Source: Tannerellaceae bacterium
Lineage (GTDB): Bacteria > Bacteroidota > Bacteroidia > Bacteroidales > Tannerellaceae
Length of the DNA stretch: 50,254 bases
NCBI GenBank assembly: GCA_031264865.1
Contig: JAISDJ010000215.1
Coordinates: 1-50,254 of the forward strand
Reading direction: 5' to 3'
Position numbers and translations under genes: made by a program. The notes beneath the pieces were generated by a model. That model was given only the letters and a program-made list of their open reading frames with translations. It ran no database searches and was not told where the DNA came from. Within the stretch, counting starts at the first letter, position 1; the number at the start of each line of letters is the position of its first letter. Positions 17,287 to 25,945 of this stretch are shown piece by piece.

Positions 17287-18504
17287 TTATTTAATATTGT
17301 GAAGCGTATGCCCCATTTTATCCTTTTTCGTCTTCAGGTAAAATTCGTTATATTTGTTAGGCGTTATTTCAATCGGTACATTTTCTACAACTGTTAAACC
17401 ATAAGCTTCCATACCTACTCGTTTTACCGGGTTATTGGTCATCAACCGCATTTTTGTCACTCCCAAATTGCGTAAGATTTGTGCACCAACTCCGTAATCC
17501 CTTTCATCTGCCTGATGACCTAAATGGAGGTTGGCATCTACCGTATCCAATCCTTCCTCTTGTAGTTTATAGGCTTTCATTTTCTCCATTAACCCGATTC
17601 CGCGGCCTTCCTGGTTGAGGTAAACAATTACGCCTTTACCTTCTTTCTCCACCAATTGAATTGCCTTATGAAGTTGTTCACCACATTCGCACCGCATCGA
17701 ACCGAAGATATCACCGGTAGCACAAGAAGAATGTACGCGTACCAATATAGCTTCGTCTTTTTCAAATGTACCTTTAATTAATGCGATATGCTCCAATCCG
17801 TTGCTTTTCTGTTTGAAAGGAATTAATCGGAAATGCCCATATTCGGTAGGCATATCTACTTCCACACCTTGCTCAACAATAGAATCTTCTTTCAGTCGGT
17901 AAGCGATTAAATCATGGATGCTGATAATTTTTATACTGAACTTCCGGGCTATTTTTATTAAATCCGGTAAGCGTGCCATGGTGCCATCGTCATTGATAAT
18001 TTCAATAAGGGCTCCGGCAGGATAAAGACCGGCTAAGCGTGCTAAATCAACAGCCGCCTCGGTATGCCCGGAACGGCGCAATACCCCACGCGAACGGGCG
18101 CGAAGCGGATTAATATGCCCGGGACGTCCTAGATCGGAAGGTTTTGTCTTTGGGTCGGCAAGCGCCAGGATTGTCTGTGCCCGGTCGAACATAGATACGC
18201 CGGTTGTACACCCGCCGCCGAGTTTATCTACCGTCACGGTGAAAGGTGTTTCTAAAATAGAAGTATTGTGGCTAACCTGCATATCCAATTCCAATTCTTC
18301 ACAACGCTCTTCCGTAACAGGAGCGCAAAGTACGCCCCGCCCGTAAGTCATCATGAAGTTCACTTTCTCAGGGGTTATTTTTTCGGCTGCTACAATGAAG
18401 TCCCCTTCATTCTCGCGGTCTTCGTCGTCTACAACAATCAGGAATTTACCTTCCCGAAAATCTTCAACAGCTTCCTCAATGGTGTTTAGTTTAATATCAT
18501 CCAT
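17287..18504 (-). CDS. ribBA: Bifunctional 3,4-dihydroxy-2-butanone-4-phosphate synthase / GTP cyclohydrolase II
   Basis: A 405-residue fusion of two riboflavin-pathway enzymes. The RibB half (about 1-200) has [10 protein letters not shown] and [18 protein letters not shown], and converts ribulose 5-phosphate to the four-carbon unit. The RibA half (about 205-405) has the zinc cysteines in [18 protein letters not shown] and the catalytic stretch [18 protein letters not shown], and opens GTP to the pyrimidine precursor. The C-terminal [17 protein letters not shown] is the usual RibA end. Length and domain order are standard. The gene is transcribed alone from a promoter with -7 box TATCTTTG. 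No FMN riboswitch-like structure is seen in the short leader. Confidence 0.95.
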   Translation of the reverse strand: MDDIKLNTIEEAVEDFREGKFLIVVDDEDRENEGDFIVAAEKITPEKVNFMMTYGRGVLCAPVTEERCEELELDMQVSHNTSILETPFTVTVDKLGGGCTTGVSMFDRAQTILALADPKTKPSDLGRPGHINPLRARSRGVLRRSGHTEAAVDLARLAGLYPAGALIEIINDDGTMARLPDLIKIARKFSIKIISIHDLIAYRLKEDSIVEQGVEVDMPTEYGHFRLIPFKQKSNGLEHIALIKGTFEKDEAILVRVHSSCATGDIFGSMRCECGEQLHKAIQLVEKEGKGVIVYLNQEGRGIGLMEKMKAYKLQEEGLDTVDANLHLGHQADERDYGVGAQILRNLGVTKMRLMTNNPVKRVGMEAYGLTVVENVPIEITPNKYNEFYLKTKKDKMGHTLHNIK

Positions 18505-18532
18505 ACATATTTGTGTTCTCTTATTTTCAACA

Positions 18533-18563
18533 CAAAGATACAGACAAAAATAGTTTAAACAAC
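18533..18563 (-). promoter_or_regulatory. Promoter of ribBA
   Basis: On the minus strand TATCTTTG (18533-18540) is a full -7 match. GTTG at 18560-18563 serves as a three-of-four -33 box with a 19-base gap. The leader to the ATG is short, about 25 bases. Confidence 0.55.
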
Positions 18564-18637
18564 ATTATGAGAGGTTTTCACTGTAGTATTTCTATGATTT
18601 CTATGGCATTGAGGGCATGTTGTTCTTCCGGCTGTCT

Positions 18638-20143
18638 TCATGCGTCTTGCTCGTCTTCGTCAGAATCTTCTTCCTGTTCTTCCGCCAAATCAATAGCCTC
18701 GCCCAACACGGCAGCGCTTTCGCTCTGTGGCAGCTCTTGCACTGTCTTCAACTTTCGCTCAATCGCGCGCGAACGTATACTGGCCTTGTCAATCACGTTG
18801 GCGGCCTCTTGCAGTTTTTTTCGCGTCTTTCCGAGGACTGCACCGAAATTGCCGAACTCCGTCTTCACTGCCCCTAGAATTTCCCACACCTCACTGGATC
18901 TCTTCTCTATGGCCAGTGCACGAAAACCCATCTGCAGGCTGTTCAAAAATGCTACGAGGTTTGTCGGACCGACTACAATCACGCGGAAAGTCTGCTGCAA
19001 CATCTCCGCGAAGCCTGGCCGCCGTAAGATCTCTGCGTACAATCCCTCCGCCGGCACGAACAAGAGCGCGAAATCGGTTGTCCTCGGCGGATTAATATAC
19101 TTCTCGCGAATATCCTTCGCGCAGCTCTTGACCGACCCTTCGAATTGTTTTCGACAGTACTCCACTGTATCCGTGTTATTCTCGTACGCGTCGAGCAGTC
19201 GTTGGTAATCCTCCACGGGAAACTTGGAGTCTATCGGCAGCAGCACGTGCTCGCCGTCATTCTCTTTTCCCGGCAGTTTGATAGCGTACTCCACTACCTT
19301 GCGATCATTGTCTGGATGGTTGTTCCTGATGTATTGCTCCGGCGACAGCACTTGCTCTAATATCGCGCCTAATTGCACCTCTCCGAACGTCCCGCGCGTT
19401 TTCACGTTTGTGAGGACCTTCTTCAGGTCGCCTACACCCGTGGCGAGTGTTTGCATCTCTCCCAGTCCTTTATGCACAGCTTCCAGCCGCTCGTTGATCA
19501 GACGGAACGATTCGTTAAACCGCTTCTCCACGCTCTCTTGTAGTTTCTCGTCCACGGTTTTCCTCATCTCTTCTAGTTTCTTGTTATTATCCTCCTGCAA
19601 GCGTGTCAGCTGACCCTCCACCGTATCCCTGATTTCCCTCAATTTCTCCTCTGTCTCATGCTTGATACCTTCCTGCCGGGTCACGAGATCGTCAAACTTC
19701 TGCCGCAGCGCTTCATTAAAATACTTGATACCAAACGCGAACCGCTCCTCGAAAGATTTGAGTGAGTTACTTTGTTCCACCCGACTCTCCTTGCCCGATT
19801 TGTCGAGCCGCTCCTGCAGCTCCTTCAATTGCAGAGAAAAAAGTTCGAACTGATCTTTTTGTGCTCCGGAAAGCCCAGCGACTACCTTCATCAAGTTTTC
19901 CCCCAGCACAGTAAAAGACTTGCTCAGCTCTTCCCGCGTCTCCTTCGAACTCCTCAATCCCTCTTCTCTGTTCCTCCCAAACTCTTCGCGGATCAGCGAA
20001 TCCACGCGGGACAGGTTTCCCTTCATCCTTGCCAAAAGATCGATCACCTCTCCGGACATTCCTTTCTTTGCAGCCAACACGATGTTGACGACTACCGCGA
20101 GTGCCAGCAAACCGAGAAAAACACAGGTGATAATTTCTATCAT
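18638..20143 (-). CDS. rmuC: RmuC family DNA recombination protein
   Basis: A 501-residue protein with an N-terminal membrane anchor (IITCVFLGLLALAVVVNIVLAA). A long coiled coil follows at about 40-230, with repeated Glu/Lys/Leu heptads. The conserved RmuC nuclease-like domain covers about 240-440 and includes TRGTFGEVQLGAILEQVL, LPIDSKFPVEDYQRL and LFVPAEGLYAEILRRPG. It ends in a very acidic tail (EEQEEDSDEDEQDA). RmuC proteins limit DNA inversions at short inverted repeats and have been linked to recombination and phage defence. The gene is visibly richer in G and C than its neighbours (many CGC, CTC and CTCC codons read on its strand), which may mean a different history. It has its own TATTTTTG promoter box. 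Confidence 0.92.
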   Translation of the reverse strand: MIEIITCVFLGLLALAVVVNIVLAAKKGMSGEVIDLLARMKGNLSRVDSLIREEFGRNREEGLRSSKETREELSKSFTVLGENLMKVVAGLSGAQKDQFELFSLQLKELQERLDKSGKESRVEQSNSLKSFEERFAFGIKYFNEALRQKFDDLVTRQEGIKHETEEKLREIRDTVEGQLTRLQEDNNKKLEEMRKTVDEKLQESVEKRFNESFRLINERLEAVHKGLGEMQTLATGVGDLKKVLTNVKTRGTFGEVQLGAILEQVLSPEQYIRNNHPDNDRKVVEYAIKLPGKENDGEHVLLPIDSKFPVEDYQRLLDAYENNTDTVEYCRKQFEGSVKSCAKDIREKYINPPRTTDFALLFVPAEGLYAEILRRPGFAEMLQQTFRVIVVGPTNLVAFLNSLQMGFRALAIEKRSSEVWEILGAVKTEFGNFGAVLGKTRKKLQEAANVIDKASIRSRAIERKLKTVQELPQSESAAVLGEAIDLAEEQEEDSDEDEQDA

Positions 20144-20168
20144 GCTATCTATATTATTGTAATTTTTT

Positions 20169-20176
20169 CAAAAATA
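20169..20176 (-). promoter_or_regulatory. Candidate -7 promoter element of rmuC
   Basis: TATTTTTG on the minus strand is a full TAnnTTTG match, 26 bases ahead of the ATG. An ATTG at 20195-20198 could be a weak -33 box. Confidence 0.45.
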
Positions 20177-20252
20177 CGATATTGCTTTAACATACAATAG
20201 AAAAAATAGATTATATTGTCTCACTCCCTCTTCTTTTGTGCAACATAGAATC

Positions 20253-22694
20253 TTATTGCAGACTAACTTCAACAGGTTTTAACCAGGGAGATGTAAACCG
20301 GACAGTTATATTTCCCGTTTCGCCGGTGGACTGTATATAAGCAAGGATACGTCCATGAAAGGCACGATGCTTATTGTCAGTATAATCACTCATGTCGGAA
20401 TTATTGCTCGCTTCCAGCCCAAGTAACTTACCGGATCCGGTAATATGACAGGTTATCTCGTTGTCCGACAGCATTACAGGAACTCCATCTTCATCAACCA
20501 CTTGTACCACAATCTGGGCAATACCTCTGTTATTATTGATTTTATTATCTGCCCGAATGATTTGTAAGGCATAAGGTTGCCGGGATGATTGTATGTGATT
20601 CCGGGATATTTCATTGTTGTTTTGATCTATCCCTACAACCTCTAATTTTCCCGCCTGATAAGGAATATCCCAGTAGATAATACCGGTATTGTTATCATAC
20701 TCTTTTATTTGTCCGACTACAGTGTCATTCATTATTAATTTCGCCTTTGCCGCATTTGTATAACATACGACGCGAATCAATTGTCCGTCTTCATAATTCC
20801 ATATGGGCCACGCGTCCATAGAGGGAGCCCTTTCTATATAACCGTTCCCTTTTCCTGGAACAGGATATGTACCTATATAGGCCATTGACTGATCCGACCA
20901 CAATGCCTGGCGATAAAAACCCCTTGGTTTAATAAATCCGCCAAAATCGAGCAAACCGGAGTAAAAACCTCTGGATGGCCATCTACCTGATTCTCCAAGG
21001 TAATCAATCCCGGTCCATAGGAATTGTCCGAAGATAAACTCCCTGTCGCGTGTTGCTTTCCATGCTTCCATATCATGACGGTTTTCACTGCCGAAGATAA
21101 TCCTGTTCGGATATTTTTTGTGATCACTGTCGTATTTATCTTCCGTATAATTATATCCGGCTATGTCTAAAGCGCCGGGATATTCGGTTTCATTCGACAT
21201 GGCAACTCCGGCTAATCCGGCTGTTACCGGACGGGATTTATCATACTCTCCGACTGTTTTCGCCAAGCGTTTTGCTATATCTCCCAGTTGCATGGCATCC
21301 GGTGCGTCGGGATTATATCCGCCATAAGACGCTTGGGTAAAACCGGCTTTTTCGCCTCCAAGTATAGGGTGGGAATACGGATCGTTTGGATAATCCACCT
21401 CATTTCCGATACTCCAGGCAAAAACAGAGACATGGTTTCGGTCGCGACAGACAAAATCAGCCAAGTCTTTTTCGCCCCAGTCTTTGAATATATCATAAGG
21501 GCCTTGAAACCCGGGCATGCCGATATTCCATCCTTCGATCCATTTGCGTTTCGGGAATACCCATTCATCATACATTTCATTGAGTATCAACAAACCTAAT
21601 TCATCACATAATTCGTATAAATCGGGCGCTTGCGGATTATGGCTGGTACGAATGGCATTGGCTCCTGTTTCTTTCAATGTCAACAAGCGTCTTTTCCATA
21701 CTTCGCGAGGAACGGCTGCCCCTAATACGCCTGCATCGTGATGGATACAAACGCCTTTTACTTTCATCCATTCGCCATTAAGTGCAAAGCCTTTATTAGC
21801 ATCGAACGTAAAAGTGCGGAATCCGGTTGTAGTGGTTGCCTGATCAATCACTTTTCTGTCTTTTAGTATTGTTGTTCTTAGTTGGTATAAATGGGAGTTT
21901 TGCAAACTCCACAACGAAGGTTTTGCAACATTCATTTCTGTTACCAATTGACGAGTCAGACCAGTCGGTACAGATAGTTTTTTATTGTTTTTTGCCACAA
22001 TCATTCCATCAGGAGCGATTAATTCGTTTTGAACGGTCAGGGTAGCATTAACGGGACTTCCGTTTTCGAGGGTTATTTCAAGGTTTAGTTTATAACCCTT
22101 TTCAGTCTGTTCCGGATAAGCATATATTCCCCATTGGGCGATATGGATGGGATTGGCATATACCAGCCATACATTCCGGTAGATACCTGAACCTGTGTAC
22201 CAGCGCGAATCTGCCGATTGGCTATGATCGACGCGTACTGCAACTACGTTGTCTTTGCCATACGCTATGTAAGGAGTAGCATCGTACATGAATGAAATAT
22301 ACCCATTAGGGCGCTTTCCTAAAGAATGGCCATTGATAAAGACTTCGCTACGATTGTAAACCCCCTCGAAATACAGGTACACCTTTTCTCCTTGTTTTTC
22401 CTGTGGGATAATGATTGTTTTACGATACCAGCCAATACCTCCGGGGAGATAGCCGGTACAACCGGCAAGTGTAGGACTGAGTTGCCCTTTGACGCTCCAG
22501 TCGTGTGGCAAATCAACGGTTTGCCATTTTTCATCTATAACACTTATGGATTGACCATCTTTGACGTCTTCCAGAATAAACTTCCAATTCCGGTTTATTA
22601 CATTGGCATCTCCGAATGAGACCTGCGCATTAACAGGATTAGTAATGATTCCCCATAAGGAAATCAACGAAATGATGAAATTAAATTTTAACAT
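20253..22694 (-). CDS. Glycoside hydrolase family 2 enzyme (beta-galactosidase-like), secreted
   Basis: An 813-residue protein with a signal peptide (residues 1-23, ending VNA-Q). Order of domains: jelly-roll sugar-binding domain (about 30-180), Ig-like domain (about 185-295), and catalytic TIM barrel (about 296-600). The barrel has the acid/base Glu432 in SIGNEVD and the nucleophile Glu537 in FGSENRH. C-terminal beta-sandwich and Big-like domains follow (about 630-810). GYLPGGIGWYRK and RTSHNPQAPDLYELCDELGLL are typical of Bacteroidetes GH2 beta-galactosidases, but GH2 also includes glucuronidases and mannosidases, so specificity is uncertain. It is the last gene of the five-gene PUL operon, 25 bases after the GH30 gene. 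It probably trims oligosaccharides in the periplasm. Confidence 0.9.
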   Translation of the reverse strand: MLKFNFIISLISLWGIITNPVNAQVSFGDANVINRNWKFILEDVKDGQSISVIDEKWQTVDLPHDWSVKGQLSPTLAGCTGYLPGGIGWYRKTIIIPQEKQGEKVYLYFEGVYNRSEVFINGHSLGKRPNGYISFMYDATPYIAYGKDNVVAVRVDHSQSADSRWYTGSGIYRNVWLVYANPIHIAQWGIYAYPEQTEKGYKLNLEITLENGSPVNATLTVQNELIAPDGMIVAKNNKKLSVPTGLTRQLVTEMNVAKPSLWSLQNSHLYQLRTTILKDRKVIDQATTTTGFRTFTFDANKGFALNGEWMKVKGVCIHHDAGVLGAAVPREVWKRRLLTLKETGANAIRTSHNPQAPDLYELCDELGLLILNEMYDEWVFPKRKWIEGWNIGMPGFQGPYDIFKDWGEKDLADFVCRDRNHVSVFAWSIGNEVDYPNDPYSHPILGGEKAGFTQASYGGYNPDAPDAMQLGDIAKRLAKTVGEYDKSRPVTAGLAGVAMSNETEYPGALDIAGYNYTEDKYDSDHKKYPNRIIFGSENRHDMEAWKATRDREFIFGQFLWTGIDYLGESGRWPSRGFYSGLLDFGGFIKPRGFYRQALWSDQSMAYIGTYPVPGKGNGYIERAPSMDAWPIWNYEDGQLIRVVCYTNAAKAKLIMNDTVVGQIKEYDNNTGIIYWDIPYQAGKLEVVGIDQNNNEISRNHIQSSRQPYALQIIRADNKINNNRGIAQIVVQVVDEDGVPVMLSDNEITCHITGSGKLLGLEASNNSDMSDYTDNKHRAFHGRILAYIQSTGETGNITVRFTSPWLKPVEVSLQ

Positions 22695-22719
22695 ATATCT
22701 TATTTTATCAATTAATTAT

Positions 22720-24306
22720 TCAGAACTGATAAATAAAGGTAGTAACAGACTGAGCTTCCACTATACATTGATTATCTACAATAACGTCTTCTTTCAAATC
22801 TTTGGTAGTAGAAGTTACATAGCGCTTCAAAGATATCGATTTTCGATTCAATCCTTTCAGGTTTATATTCGCTTTAATAGATTTTGACGTCATATTTGTA
22901 TATACAACCACTAAACGGTATTGATCGGGTGAAAGCCAAGCTGAGCCGAAAAATGAATCGGATGGATTCTCTATTGACAAATCCACCCGCTTGTAGCCCG
23001 GGCGAATGAAACGGCTGTAATTACCCAATACCCAAAGCGTTTTTGTTGCTTTGTGCGAACCACTTTCGGACATATCACCATAGACTCCTCCTGCCGGAGT
23101 CAGTTCAATCAACAAAAACCGGTTTTTATGTCCCCAGCGTGGTACATCCATGCAAGTCCAATACGACCACGAACTAACATTTGCCGTGGTAAGGTCTTGG
23201 TGTATAACTTTTGCCATATACAAAGCAATATCATGGTAAGTTGCCGCCTCATGGCCTGGATAATCATTATCGTTGATATAATCACCTATCATACTCCATT
23301 CCGTTTGATAGACTTTCAAGCCGTATGCAGATGCTTTACTTTTTACTTGTGTCCGTACTTGTTGCATAGTATTCCAATTGCCATCCGTCCAATAGCTATG
23401 GCCTCCTATTAGCGCAGGGACATGTGTAAGATTACCAATATAATTTCCGGATCCCGATGAGAAAAATGCTTCAATCTGATTACTCCGTCCTGTATCGTCT
23501 TTTGATTTATACAAATATTCCCAGTCTCCTGCTTCCGTTATCAATATTTTCGTATCCAGATTCTTTTCTGTAAGTGATTTATCCAACTCAACGACTAAGT
23601 GTTTTATTTCGTTGTTTTGCCATCCGCTTCCTTCCTGTCCGCTTTCCCAATTGTATTGCGGTTCGTTAACCGGGCTGATGTAAGAAAAGTTAATTCCTCT
23701 ATCGGATTTGAAATGAGAGATTACGGTTGCCATATAGTCGGCGAAACTTTTGTAATGCTCGTCTTTCAGATTACTGCGAGAACCTCGTGCAGAAAAACCT
23801 TTACCATTATATGTATAATAAACAGGAGGGGAATTGCAGAATATAACAAACGATTCACATCCATATTCGAGCGCTTTTTCCAGAAAATATTGTTGTCCCA
23901 GTTGTTTCTGCCAATTATAACTGCCATCAGAAGACAGAAAACATTCTGCCCGGCGCGGTTTATCTTCAATACCGCTATCGTCTCCCTGTTCGGCGGTACC
24001 GGCTCCCAAATTGAACCGCCACATGGATAATCCAATCCCTTCCGGGGAACCGTTTTTTATTTCCTGTGAAAACAAGAGGCGGGCGATCGACTCTTTCTGA
24101 CTGCTGCTCCAATAGTTACCGATATAGTTAGCCGTCCAACAGTCGGAAGCGGCAAAGCCGTCTATCGTCTGAAAGGTTTGTTCCGTATCTATTGTAACTT
24201 TTTTGGTAACATCCGAACTACCGGTATTTGAGTCGTCACCCGTATTGCACCCTGTTATGGAATACACAAATAAGATAATGAAAACCAATTTACTTCTATA
24301 TTTCAT
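22720..24306 (-). CDS. Glycoside hydrolase family 30 lipoprotein (endo-beta-1,6-galactanase-like)
   Basis: A 528-residue protein with a lipoprotein signal ending SITGC (Cys20) and a short acidic/Ser linker, suggesting surface exposure. The catalytic barrel spans about 45-420, with acid/base Glu215 in SPVNEPQYNW and nucleophile Glu336 in YQTEWSM. A beta-sandwich typical of GH30 follows (about 425-528). IGLSMWRFNLGAG and FCNSPPVYYTYNGKGF match the GH30_2 Pfam type, which includes fungal endo-beta-1,6-galactanases. Subfamily assignment is by motif recall only, and beta-1,6-glucanase or another specificity cannot be excluded. The gene is 26 bases after susD, so it is co-expressed with the transporter. 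It probably cuts the polymer at the cell surface before import. Confidence 0.88.
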   Translation of the reverse strand: MKYRSKLVFIILFVYSITGCNTGDDSNTGSSDVTKKVTIDTEQTFQTIDGFAASDCWTANYIGNYWSSSQKESIARLLFSQEIKNGSPEGIGLSMWRFNLGAGTAEQGDDSGIEDKPRRAECFLSSDGSYNWQKQLGQQYFLEKALEYGCESFVIFCNSPPVYYTYNGKGFSARGSRSNLKDEHYKSFADYMATVISHFKSDRGINFSYISPVNEPQYNWESGQEGSGWQNNEIKHLVVELDKSLTEKNLDTKILITEAGDWEYLYKSKDDTGRSNQIEAFFSSGSGNYIGNLTHVPALIGGHSYWTDGNWNTMQQVRTQVKSKASAYGLKVYQTEWSMIGDYINDNDYPGHEAATYHDIALYMAKVIHQDLTTANVSSWSYWTCMDVPRWGHKNRFLLIELTPAGGVYGDMSESGSHKATKTLWVLGNYSRFIRPGYKRVDLSIENPSDSFFGSAWLSPDQYRLVVVYTNMTSKSIKANINLKGLNRKSISLKRYVTSTTKDLKEDVIVDNQCIVEAQSVTTFIYQF

Positions 24307-24332
24307 CGTACCTTTGATTATTCTTTCAGGTA

Positions 24333-25922
24333 TTAATAGTTCGGATTTTGTGAAATACTTCCTTCCGACATATTTATTTCCGAGTAAGGTATAGGAAATA
24401 CAAGGTCGCGATCTTCCCTGAAATTAATGCCTTTATCACTGCGTTCTTTCTGGTTTTCCCGTTCATATTCATCGGTGGATTCTATGGTGTTATACCTTAC
24501 AAAACTACCGTTTGATCCCATCAGGTTGGCAATGTGTTTTTTCCCGTTATCATCCGTCCAGCGACGAATATCATATAAACGTTGATTTTCCAATGCCAGT
24601 TCCAGCCGTCTTTCCAAGCGAATAGCATCGCGCAAGGCGCTGCCGGATGCCTCTACAGCCGGAAGACCTATACGGTTACGAATCTTCTCGTTTAAGGCCC
24701 AGCGAGCTTCGGTATCTTTACCCAGTACATTTTTCACTTCTGCGTACATTAATAATACATCCGCATAACGAAGCAAACGATAATTCAGTGGACTTTTAGG
24801 TGCATCATAAGGAGTTGAACGTTCATTCATCGGGATATATAGTTTCCGGGTTACACGCGCCGATTTATGTTCGTCAGGCTTAATAATATACGGATTCTCT
24901 TCGTTCCACGTGTCGTCGCCTGGAACTTCAGTTGCATTATGCTTGATAATCGTCCAACGCAAACGTTCGCTGTCGCCGGCATCGGTAAACGCTTTTTCGA
25001 GGTTGCTTGTCGGCAATCCCCAAGACCAGCCCGAATCATTACGCGAACCACAGACAACTGAAATACGTCCTCCCAAATTATATGTTTCATCGAATTTATG
25101 TTGAACCTCAAAAAGTGATTCCTTGCTGTTATTATGAGCAATAGCCCATACGTCGCCGAAGTTATCGAGCAAGTCGTATTCTCTCGAATCGATAATATCC
25201 TGTAAAAGGCTTTCTGCTTCCGTATATTTTTCCTGAAAAAGATATACCTTGGCCAAATATCCCTGCGCAGCTCCTTTGGTAACCCGTCCCACATCAGTGG
25301 CCGCATATTCGCTGCGTAATGGAAGGTGGGGGATAGCTTCCAATAAATCCTGTTCGATTTGTTTATACGTATCTTCAAGGGAAGCGCGTTGAGTGCCTTC
25401 TATTTCAGACGGCATGGTCATCTTTAGTATAAGCGGAAGCCCGCCGAAATTTTTCGTCAAGTCGAAATAATGAAACGCACGGAGGAATTTCGCTTCGGCA
25501 ATCATGCGTTCTTTGAGCTTTTCGTCTCCGATAGGTGCATCCGGGATACGTTCGATACAAACATTGCTGCGCAGAATGCCTTTGTAGCGGTATTGCCAAT
25601 AATTCTGTGCCACTTCGGCCTGCGGATTACCGGAATAGTGAGCAAAATCGTAATGTTCGCTCGCATCCTGTGTTGTGTTGCCCATCCACATATCGTCTGT
25701 ACACATGTCGCAGGTAAGGGTAAATTTTGCTATCTGCCACCAATCGTCCCAGAAAATAGACTGGTAACAACCTGTAATTTGCTTAAGACATTCTTCTTCC
25801 GACTGGAAATAAGTATCCAGATTTTCCTTTCCCAATACCGGTTGTTCCAGAAAATCGGAACAACTGCTTACGGAGCCAAGTAGTATGACTACCATCCATA
25901 TATTTATGATTATCTTTTTCAT
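24333..25922 (-). CDS. SusD/RagB family glycan-binding outer-membrane lipoprotein
   Basis: A 529-residue protein with lipoprotein signal GSVSSC (Cys21) and the standard SusD start SDFLEQPVLGKENLDTYFQSEEE. Helical TPR motifs follow, such as AEAKFLRAFHYFDLTKNFGGLPL. The RagB/SusD C-terminal region has RLLRYADVLLMYAEVKNVLG, IRLERRLELALENQRLYDIRRW and VFPIPYSEINMS. It is 23 bases downstream of its SusC partner and 26 bases upstream of the GH30 gene. In the PUL it should bind the oligosaccharide at the mouth of the SusC channel. Confidence 0.94.
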   Translation of the reverse strand: MKKIIINIWMVVILLGSVSSCSDFLEQPVLGKENLDTYFQSEEECLKQITGCYQSIFWDDWWQIAKFTLTCDMCTDDMWMGNTTQDASEHYDFAHYSGNPQAEVAQNYWQYRYKGILRSNVCIERIPDAPIGDEKLKERMIAEAKFLRAFHYFDLTKNFGGLPLILKMTMPSEIEGTQRASLEDTYKQIEQDLLEAIPHLPLRSEYAATDVGRVTKGAAQGYLAKVYLFQEKYTEAESLLQDIIDSREYDLLDNFGDVWAIAHNNSKESLFEVQHKFDETYNLGGRISVVCGSRNDSGWSWGLPTSNLEKAFTDAGDSERLRWTIIKHNATEVPGDDTWNEENPYIIKPDEHKSARVTRKLYIPMNERSTPYDAPKSPLNYRLLRYADVLLMYAEVKNVLGKDTEARWALNEKIRNRIGLPAVEASGSALRDAIRLERRLELALENQRLYDIRRWTDDNGKKHIANLMGSNGSFVRYNTIESTDEYERENQKERSDKGINFREDRDLVFPIPYSEINMSEGSISQNPNY

Positions 25923-25945
25923 TTTTTTCTTTACTTAATCGATGA

